NCBI RefSeq assembly: GCF_019599505.1 | Contig: NZ_RKLT01000042.1 | Span: 1 to 20,275, forward strand | Source of the DNA: Haloarcula nitratireducens | Lineage (GTDB): Archaea; Halobacteriota; Halobacteria; Halobacteriales; Haloarculaceae | DNA: 20,275 nucleotides | Direction: 5' to 3' | In this document: positions 15,152 through 20,275 of the stretch, piece by piece | Layout: each line of letters opens with the position of its first letter | Numbering within the stretch: the stretch's first letter is position 1 | Program-made: the position numbers and the translations under genes | The notes under the pieces: generated by a model | What the model saw: the letters and a program-made list of their open reading frames with translations, nothing else | Told to the model about the DNA's origin: nothing | Database searches by the model: none

Positions 15152-15420
15152 TGGTCACCCTCTCGCTTGCCCGGGGCAGTCTCTGTGTGATTGTACGTCG
15201 CGATCAGCCCGTCTCGATGGGACATAGATGGACGTACGTTGGTCCAGGAATTGTAGTTAACTGACGGGATTTTCCCTCGATACGGGACGATCTCGTATTC
15301 TGAACCGGATTCGGTCTCGACGAGGGAAGAGGGTGATACGGCCCCAAGCGCGGAAGAGTATCTACGGCTAAGACCACCGCAGACGAACACACTGAACATT
15401 ACTTCAACTCTATTGGTCAC
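15148..15420 (-). CDS. Hypothetical protein coupled to the DUF4242 gene
   Basis: A 90-residue frame whose TGA overlaps the DUF4242 start by four bases, the usual sign of a coupled pair. The C-terminal half (YEIVPYRGKIPSVNYNSW, then RPSMSHRDGLIATYNH) is rich in aromatic and polar residues. The N-terminus has a short hydrophobic stretch with one cysteine (MFSVFVCGG). No family recognised. It is less acidic than its neighbours. It might be a decayed gene rather than an intact one. Confidence 0.4.
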   Translation of the reverse strand: MTNRVEVMFSVFVCGGLSRRYSSALGAVSPSSLVETESGSEYEIVPYRGKIPSVNYNSWTNVRPSMSHRDGLIATYNHTETAPGKREGDQ

Positions 15421-15640
15421 TGGCCACCTTCTCAGAGCGCATCAGTGTACAGCGTGCCGTGCTGACTTCAGCGCGCGTGTCTATCGTGCAGGTTTCTACC
15501 CTTTTCTTTAGTTTCCCTCCCTTTCCACGAGACCGAGCAGTGGACAGTCGGACTGACTAACCGGTGATTATCTGCCACGTGAACAAGCTGTCGGCAGAAG
15601 ACTAATTACTCACGTCAACGTACGATTACAGTAGATTACA

Positions 15641-16003
15641 ATGCCCGTCGATTTCGAGAGCTACCATCCGAATGACCTTCCAAATGAGGGGACAAACGGG
15701 CGGCGGCTCCTCGAATACCTCGCCCAGCATCCCGAACTCGGGTTCACACCGAGCGAACTTGCCAACGAACTCGAGATCCCCCGAGGTAGTGTTGGAACGA
15801 CACTGAGCCGCCTCGAAGAGCGAGGCCTCGTCCGACACAAAGGTGAGTACTGGGCAATCAATAGCGAGGCGTACGACGCCCAAACAGCCAGTGAGATCGG
15901 CCTCCGGGCAGTTGCTGACCAATTCGAGGGCGATCATTACGATACAACCCCCGACTGGGACGCTGCGCTCTCAGATGTTGACGCTGAAAAGAGTGATGAG
16001 TGA
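15641..16003 (+). CDS. Winged-helix DNA-binding protein, likely antitoxin of a MazF pair
   Basis: A 120-residue acidic protein. After a short N-terminus, NGRRLLEYLAQHPELGFTPS, ELANELEIPRGSVGTTLSRL and EERGLVRHKGEYWAI form a MarR-like winged helix (about residues 21-70). An acidic tail (TTPDWDAALSDVDAEKSDE) follows and could cover the toxin. It overlaps the toxin gene start, with order antitoxin then toxin, so it is probably both autoregulator and neutraliser. The ATG at 15641 follows an AT-rich region (CTAATTACTC near 15603) that could supply the TATA element. Confidence 0.8.
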   Translation: MPVDFESYHPNDLPNEGTNGRRLLEYLAQHPELGFTPSELANELEIPRGSVGTTLSRLEERGLVRHKGEYWAINSEAYDAQTASEIGLRAVADQFEGDHYDTTPDWDAALSDVDAEKSDE

Positions 16004-16338
16004 TGCTGCAGCGTGGCAGCATCGTCGTCGCCGCCGATCCCTACGGACAGACGCCTCGACGACCCTACCTCATCGTGAGCGACGAATCGCACCCATTTGC
16101 GGGTGAGCAATACATCGCCGCCGGTATCACGACGAAAGAGTATCCACCGTCGATTTCACTGGCGGGACATTTCGTCGAAGGCGGTCTCTCGGAAGCGTCA
16201 TTTGTCTCGCCGTGGGCTGTCGTCTCGCTTCGCGAGGTTGATATCGAACGCGCAGTGGCAATCGTCGACCAAACGGTGCTGAGAACCACGACTGAACAAA
16301 TAGCCCGATTCATTGGCTACGACGCAACCAGCTCGTAG
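16003..16338 (+). CDS. PemK/MazF-family toxin (endoribonuclease)
   Basis: A protein of about 111 residues with the MazF beta-barrel pattern: LQRGSIVVAADP at the start, then RRPYLIVSDESHPF with the conserved basic residue, EQYIAAGITT, and SFVSPWAVVSLREVD followed by a C-terminal helix. MazF toxins cut RNA at short sequences. The stop/start junction is GTGATG: GTG at 16000 (4-base overlap) or ATG at 16003 (1-base overlap). ATG is preferred because the barrel begins right after it. Its partner lies directly upstream. The usual AbrB- or RHH-type MazE partner is absent. Confidence 0.87.
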   Translation: MLQRGSIVVAADPYGQTPRRPYLIVSDESHPFAGEQYIAAGITTKEYPPSISLAGHFVEGGLSEASFVSPWAVVSLREVDIERAVAIVDQTVLRTTTEQIARFIGYDATSS

Positions 16339-16623
16339 CCGAACAGTTCGCAGCGCTAGGTGGCTCACGCCGAGCATCGGTGTGAGTCTGTCCCAGACGA
16401 GAGTCAGCCATTCAGTAGTACACCGAGCGAGTCAGCAACAGCTGTCAGTGCAATTCGGTTGTTAGTGAGCTTACCCTCTCTATGTAGCACACTATTCTTG
16501 ACAGCAGCCGGAGAGGCCGCACTCTGCAGCGTTACATCGATTACCTAAACGGACCCATTAAGCGTACTAACGCTTCATCTGTTTGCCCGTGAGCCACGTT
16601 ACTGACGACGATAGCAGCACAAT
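16339..16623. other. Intergenic stretch with no recognisable gene
   Basis: Between the toxin gene and the broken minus-strand gene. The frames here do not look like haloarchaeal proteins. No strong hairpin followed by a T-run was seen, so no terminator is called. Confidence 0.4.
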
Positions 16624-17137
16624 TCAGGTCGTTCGGAGGTGATCCGTACGAGGCTCGTAGACCTCACCTTTCTGCTTCAGCGTCTCGATCTCGTGCTCAG
16701 CTTTGTCCTGGCCAATGCCAACCAGGTGTGCCCGTTTGACAACCGCAGCAATCGGTGCGCCGTCGTCGAATTGCTCCGCCAACGCGTCGACGATCCCACG
16801 AATGTCCTGGCTTCGATCTCGCTGTGTGTGCTGCTGTGGGGACGTCAGTTCCACTCACGACTGCCTGTGACCGTCTGCAATCGACCTCGAATGCCCCACG
16901 AGCAATAGATTCGACCGCGTCCATGACCTGCTCATCGTAGACACTCACAACGAAGCCGCTCCCTGAGCCGTCATAGACGGCGTCAACAGCGACGACAGAG
17001 CTGTCGGGAAGCTGCTGCGCTACCTGCGCTTGCAGCTGTTCTTCTGCTTTTGCAGCGAGCTCGCCGGCTCGTTGCTCGTGTTCGTTACTGGTCTGTGTGT
17101 GGTCGGACGCACTCTCACCAACGCTTGTGGACGCCCT
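16624..17137 (-). pseudogene. Broken gene ending in an MCM-like winged-helix domain
   Basis: Two adjoining minus-strand frames look coding. The C-terminal one (16624-16854) reads IRGIVDALAEQFDDGAP, then KAEHEIETLKQKGEVYEP and ends DHLRTT. This is the C-terminal winged-helix pattern of archaeal MCM helicases. The upstream one (about 16860-17137) gives a coiled segment (RAGELAAKAEEQLQAQVAQQ) and LPDSSVVAVDAVYDGSGSGF, but has no good start codon and shifts frame near 16860. The AAA+ core of MCM is absent. The most likely history is a fragment of a plasmid replication gene. A separate 76-residue gene starting at GTG 16854 is the alternative. Confidence 0.5.
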
Positions 17138-17536
17138 TTAGACACAGCACTGGCTACAAAAGGATAGACTGTGGTCTTTAGCAACGGTGGGTTAGAACGC
17201 ACTTCGCTAACCCGACCGGCCTAACGTACTGGCTCCGAATCTGCTCACCCTCGCACAGAAACTTGCGAGTTCGTCGGTAATGAGCATTTTCCCGAGTGTA
17301 CTCGGCTCATATAACCCGATCGCAGCTAGCATGACCAACAGTCAAAGAAGCACGAGACGAAACGATACTCCGAGGGACATAATTTAACAACCACAGTTTC
17401 CATCTGCTTTCCGCGCCTCGCTTAGCGCTCGTATCGCTCGCCTATGATTTCGCACTTGGAGAAGTCATACCGTTGTCTTGACGACTGACCACCATTACTA
17501 CACTAATTTGCCGATAAAAGCGACCGCTATCGAAAG
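17138..17536. other. Non-coding AT-richer stretch
   Basis: No convincing gene. A short minus-strand frame near 17203-17285 (MLITDELASFCARV, then stop within about 26 codons) looks like a gene beginning that was cut short. An inverted repeat next to a TATA-like stretch is listed separately. Confidence 0.4.
17292..17305. promoter_or_regulatory. Inverted repeat next to a TATA-like stretch
   Basis: CCGAGT-GT-ACTCGG, perfect 6+6 with a 2-base spacer, followed by CTCATATAAC (17306 on), which could be a TATA element on either strand. It may be the operator of the lost minus-strand gene whose start seems to lie nearby. Confidence 0.3.
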
Positions 17537-17872
17537 TTAGTGATTCGCCGAGTCGATGCGGTCCTGACAGTCGACACAGCGCTCTCTGAGTTCGACGAGG
17601 TTTGCGGATTCGTCGACGTTACCGACATTGAGCGAGTCGTCGTACTCGAGCGGTGAGTTGTGATTGTAGCCTCGCCGTTCCATTTCCGCGACGAGTGTTC
17701 TGTGGCGGGCAGAGACGCGCGAAGTGTCAATCTGGCCGCGTTCGGCGTGTCCGTGTATCGCATTTGTATTTCCGGCTCGAACGTGTCCAACGAGTTGGTG
17801 CAGCTCTTTGTGTTCGCCAAGGAGGTGCTGACGGCACAGAAGCTCTGGATCGACGCACCACATCCGAGTCAT
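17537..17872 (-). CDS. Pyrimidine-dimer DNA glycosylase (T4 endonuclease V-like)
   Basis: A 111-residue protein beginning MTRMWCVDPELLCRQHLLGE, then HKELHQLVGHVRAG, with RHRTLVAEMERRGYNHNSPL in the second half. This is the Pyr_excise family pattern; T4 endonuclease V itself begins with a similar MTR start, a QHL.AEYREL stretch and a helix ending in KRGF. These enzymes cut the glycosidic bond at cyclobutane dimers and then the backbone, using the N-terminal amine as nucleophile, so removal of Met1 to expose Thr2 would be needed. This is a plausible trait for a sunlight-exposed halophile. The gene stands alone on the minus strand. Confidence 0.85.
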   Translation of the reverse strand: MTRMWCVDPELLCRQHLLGEHKELHQLVGHVRAGNTNAIHGHAERGQIDTSRVSARHRTLVAEMERRGYNHNSPLEYDDSLNVGNVDESANLVELRERCVDCQDRIDSANH

Positions 17873-17962
17873 ACGGCTTATTGACGTTGGAACCTGAAAT
17901 TACCGTCGTTCGGCCCATTCGTCGTATGCCGAAGCACACATAGCGCGACCGATCAACTGTTA

Positions 17963-18037
17963 TACAGAATCAAAGAGAATACCTGCGCCTGTAGCCGCAG
18001 GATGACTCTGACACTACTCGAGACAATCTACCACTCG
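17963..18037 (+). repeat. 75-bp direct repeat, copy 2 (partner at 668-742)
   Basis: Contains the hairpin CCTGCG...CGCAGG at 17982-18001, preceded by AGAGAAT and followed by ATGACTCTGACACTACTCGA. It is about 79 percent identical by eye to the copy near the left end. No transposase gene adjoins it: upstream is the glycosylase gene's promoter side, downstream a stretch without an intact gene. Confidence 0.6.
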
Positions 18038-18155
18038 ATAGCACGCCAGCGTTTCCACTCCGCAATGTCCAAGTAGTGCCACTTTGTCGCAGGGAGCAAG
18101 GTCCGGTCGGAACGGAGCGGATTCCGAACGACCTTCGGAGGCGGTCTACCCGCCA

Positions 18156-18360
18156 CTAATGAGACAATATCCGAAACGCCGATGCGGTGAACACGAATCC
18201 TCGAAGGGTTTGTCTTTCGTGCCCGTCGGTCGAGCAAGCCCAAGATACCTCCGAGTCCGTTGCAGTCTGCCGGACTCTCTGTGGCAAAAATAACACAGAA
18301 AGTCCGAAGACGATGAAGGAGAGGAGTACCGGCGGGTTGGCACCGCCAGACAGCCACCGA
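18156..18360 (-). pseudogene. Fragment of a membrane-protein gene
   Basis: One minus-strand frame reads WLSGGANPPVLLSFIVFGL then SVLFLPQRVRQTATDSE, a single convincing membrane segment with a basic and then acidic end, and stops at 18156-18158. It has no sensible start and its upstream side runs into the TnpB-type right end read backwards. It looks like the leftover of a gene cut by the element. The function cannot be named. Confidence 0.3.
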
Positions 18361-18470
18361 CCACGACGACTGGGTGAAACGAGTTCCCGTGAAGTGGCGG
18401 CGTCCCTGGTTGCAGACCTGAAATTCCCACCGCTCGGGATTCCTCCGCCTTCAGGCAGAGGAGGATGTCA
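18330..18470 (+). mobile_element. Right end of a TnpB (IS1341-type) element, body missing
   Basis: The terminal hairpin TCCTCCGCC-TTCA-GGCAGAGGAGGA lies at 18441-18465 and is followed by TGTCA at the boundary. Haloarchaeal IS200/IS605-group right ends commonly show this form (a CC-rich stem followed by GGATGTCA), and the element at 20086 ends the same way on the other strand. A second hairpin GGCGG/CCGCC lies at 18331-18347. The frame across 18340-18450 (ETSSREVAA..., then LKFPPLGIPPP) resembles the variable tail of TnpB. No intact tnpB lies upstream. The left limit is a guess; the right limit is good to a few bases. Confidence 0.5.
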
Positions 18471-19412
18471 ATGAGTACTCGTCGTGATCGCGTCGAGCTT
18501 CGATAAGACGCGTTTCTCGGCCGGTTCGCTCCCGTCTCCGTCGAGTGCACGCTGGATCGCTGAGTCGTGCGAGGATAGTGTAATTGGAAGATGCTTCCGG
18601 ATACTGTCGTCGTCTGCAGTAACCTCGTTCTTGAGTCCGTGGACAAGCGGTTGAATGATATCGTTGGGAACGTCGGTAACGAGTTTGACCCAGTACGTAG
18701 AGAGTCGTGACGTCAGCACTGGGACAGGAATGATTGCGGACGGTCGTCCGGCAACGTCCGCTGTTCGATGAAGGAATTCCTCATAGGAGAATGCTTCTGG
18801 TCCACCAATATCATACGTACTACCTGCGGTTTTCGGTATCTCGATAACGCCTACGAGATACGCGATGACATCGTCAACGGCGACCGGTTGGCAGTCGTTC
18901 CGAATCCAGCGGGGCGTGATCATCATGGGCAGACGTTTCGCAAGCTGAGTGACGATCTGGAAACTGTCGTTGCCATCGCCGATGATAATCGCCGCACGCA
19001 ATACCGTCAGCGCGAATTCCCCGTCAGCAAGTATCCGCTCAACTTCGCGGCGGGACTGAAGGTGTTTCGAGAGGTCGTCGTCGTCTTCCCCGAGGCCGCT
19101 GAGGTAGACAGCCCGTTCGATGTCCGCCTCGTCGGCGGCTTCCCGGAAGTTGCGCGCTGCGCGCCGGTCTTTCTCTGCAAAATCGTCTCCGCTTCCCATT
19201 GAGTGAATGAGATAGTACGCAGCGTCAACATCGGTTAGTGCCTGCTCGAAACTCCCTGCATCGAGAACGTCACCCTCATAGACGATGTCGGCAGCGCCGT
19301 CGTACCCGTCGGCGTCCCGCGTCAACACGGCGACATCGTGATTCCGGGCTTTAAGTATCGGGATAAGTCGAGTTCCAATGAATCCTGTGGCGCCGGTGAC
19401 TAAAATACGCAT
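18468..19412 (-). CDS. NmrA/SDR-type NAD(P)-binding protein, 3' end cut by an IS element
   Basis: A 314-residue atypical short-chain dehydrogenase. The dinucleotide site TGATGFIG is at residues 6-13, with DVDAAYYLIHSMG, ERAVYLSGLGEDD and a C-terminal substrate lobe typical of YbjT/NmrA-like proteins (YDIGGPEAFSYEEFLHRTA, then IPVPVLTSRLSTYWVKLVTD). The active-site Tyr-x-x-x-Lys is absent, as in other atypical members, which often bind cofactor for redox sensing or quinone-linked roles. The stop codon TGA is the first triplet of the adjacent TnpB-type right end read backwards, so the natural C-terminus was probably different. The loss looks small because homologues end soon after this point. 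Confidence 0.85.
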   Translation of the reverse strand: MRILVTGATGFIGTRLIPILKARNHDVAVLTRDADGYDGAADIVYEGDVLDAGSFEQALTDVDAAYYLIHSMGSGDDFAEKDRRAARNFREAADEADIERAVYLSGLGEDDDDLSKHLQSRREVERILADGEFALTVLRAAIIIGDGNDSFQIVTQLAKRLPMMITPRWIRNDCQPVAVDDVIAYLVGVIEIPKTAGSTYDIGGPEAFSYEEFLHRTADVAGRPSAIIPVPVLTSRLSTYWVKLVTDVPNDIIQPLVHGLKNEVTADDDSIRKHLPITLSSHDSAIQRALDGDGSEPAEKRVLSKLDAITTSTH

Positions 19413-19513
19413 GCTCGTATTGCGAGCCCTGAGCGTTTACATCTTTGCTGCGGAGTCCTGGCGGTGTTTAGTTAAACGAAAACTGGACGGTCAACTGACA
19501 GTGGGTGGGAAAT

Positions 19514-20085
19514 GGCATTGTCTGGTTGAGCGAGTTTGAGAAGCGAGGAGGCCGTAGCGAGAAGTGCTCATGCAACTCGCAGACCTCCTCAGCGAGATAT
19601 TAGATGAGGACAGCCAAGACGTTTGGGAGAACGAGCGCACCCCGACACCCGTCCAGCGATTTGGGATGCGTCTCCATACGGCGGGGCTGTTGATTAGGGA
19701 GACGGTTGCGATCTTAGACCTGCTGGGTGTCGATCGCTCTCACGGTGCGGTCTGGAACTGGATTCATACACTGTCTCAAGCCCAGAGAGACCCGCCGACG
19801 GCAGAGCCGTCGCGGGTCGCGGTCGACGAGAAACAAATCACGGTTGACGGAGAACAGCAATGGCTCTACGCCGCTATCGCCACTGAATCGAAACTGCTAC
19901 TCGAAGTTGACGTGTTCAGCCGCCGCGGGACTGACCCCGCGTCGGCGTTCCTGCACCGATTCACCGAGAAACACAATGTCGCCGATACGGAGTTTCTCGT
20001 TGATGCTGGTGGCTATCTGACTGCCCTCGTCCGTCACGAATTGAGCGGTCGGCTCGACTACCAGATCCGGAACCACATCGAAAAG
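19514..20085 (+). mobile_element. IS6-family insertion sequence, left part
   Basis: The transposase below is IS6-like. The proposed left end is GGCATTGTCTGGTTGAG at 19514, because IS6 elements usually begin GGCA(C/T)TGT and the transposase starts soon after. The right end is missing: the element is broken at about 20085 by the TnpB element. The terminal inverted repeat and target duplication therefore cannot be confirmed. Confidence 0.5.
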
Positions 20086-20088
20086 TGA
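19570..20088 (+). pseudogene. IS6-family transposase, truncated by a TnpB insertion
   Basis: 172 residues from ATG 19570; a GTG two codons upstream is also possible. The N-terminal helix-turn-helix (RETVAILDLLGVDRSHGAVW) is followed by the DDE domain: first aspartate in RVAVDEKQI, second in EFLVDAGGYL, and the catalytic glutamate in the final RNHIEK. All three catalytic residues are present, but the chain stops right after the glutamate, where intact IS6 transposases go on with a conserved WF and about 50 more residues. The stop TGA is supplied by the inserted element, so it is probably inactive. Confidence 0.85.
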
Positions 20089-20275
20089 CATCCTCCGCGC
20101 CGTGAACGGCGCGGCTTCCCTGCATGGGAATACCGGCTAACCACCGGCAGTGGGTTCCGACCCAACCTCTCCGAGCGTCATCTGCCGTGGGTGGCTCTGC
20201 TCGGTGGGGGTCGCGGCGCTGTCACAGGCGCTCCCATCCCGTGAGATGTCATCGCCCGCCGATTTCACCGGCAGG
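20086..20275 (-). mobile_element. TnpB (IS1341-type) element, right end only, continuing beyond the window
   Basis: Read on the minus strand, the tnpB tail is followed by a perfect 8-bp hairpin CCGCGCCG-TTCA-CGGCGCGG (20095-20114) and then GAGGATGTCA, the same terminal form as the right end at 18441-18470. The boundary with the IS6 gene is at 20085/20086, give or take two bases. The element has inserted inside the transposase. The omega RNA would span this right end and read on into the IS6 sequence as guide (about 20066-20085, minus strand). Confidence 0.65.
20137..20275 (-). CDS. tnpB: RNA-guided nuclease TnpB (IS200/IS605 OrfB), C-terminal tail only
   Basis: The last 45 codons, ending in TAG at 20137-20139; the start lies beyond the window. 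The tail reads LPVKSAGDDISRDGSACDSA and then RQMTLGEVGSEPTAGG, a disordered, serine-rich ending that I associate with haloarchaeal TnpB proteins. The catalytic RuvC and zinc-finger parts are outside the window, so intactness cannot be judged. Its position directly before a TnpB-type terminal hairpin supports the call. Confidence 0.65.
   Translation of the reverse strand, partial: LPVKSAGDDISRDGSACDSAATPTEQSHPRQMTLGEVGSEPTAGG

Noticed and set aside
16360..16548. Plus-strand frame of 62 codons after the toxin gene
   Set aside because: Serine-rich and non-acidic, with no conserved pattern; probably non-coding.

Overview
The window looks like accessory DNA from a halophilic archaeon (class Halobacteria), probably a megaplasmid or a genomic island. 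The evidence is strongly acidic proteins, GTG/ATG starts with 4-base gene overlaps, several haloarchaeal families (a Bat-type HTH regulator, a FilR1-type regulator, small CPxCG zinc-finger proteins, halo-type IS6 and TnpB elements) and TATA-type rather than -35/-10 promoters. No rRNA, tRNA or CRISPR array was recognised.

Left part (1-4915): the 3' end of a Bat-like regulator is followed by a run of short hairpins that looks like the worn right end of a TnpB element. Then come very small genes (two small membrane proteins, an acidic 47-residue protein, a 40-residue CPxCG zinc-finger protein), a truncated haemoglobin, a short unknown gene and a PAS-GAF histidine kinase.

Centre (4990-13673): one minus-strand operon of six tightly packed genes for an NRPS-independent hydroxamate siderophore. 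In transcription order these are diaminobutyrate aminotransferase, diaminobutyrate decarboxylase, an IucC-type synthetase, an N-acetyltransferase, an N-hydroxylase and an IucA-type synthetase. The first two should turn aspartate semialdehyde into 1,3-diaminopropane. The hydroxylase and acetyltransferase would turn that into N-acetyl-N-hydroxy-diaminopropane, and the two synthetases would join two of these arms to citrate (a schizokinen or rhizobactin-type product). Upstream, two TTTAGG/CCTAAA palindromes bracket a TATA box, as expected for repression by a DtxR/IdeR/SirR-type iron regulator. A FilR1-type regulator lies divergently beyond.

Right part (13999-20275): FilR1 regulator, a DUF4242 protein translationally coupled to a short unknown gene, a winged-helix plus MazF-type toxin-antitoxin pair, a broken gene ending in an MCM-like winged helix, a pyrimidine-dimer glycosylase, an IS-scarred segment with a TnpB-type right end, an NmrA/SDR-type dehydrogenase apparently cut at its 3' end by that element, and an IS6-family transposase interrupted by a second TnpB element that runs out of the window.

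The best candidates for a closer look are the double iron box around the siderophore promoter, the winged-helix/MazF pair, the TnpB element whose predicted guide matches the IS6 gene it sits in, and the hairpin-bearing direct repeat found at both ends of the window.
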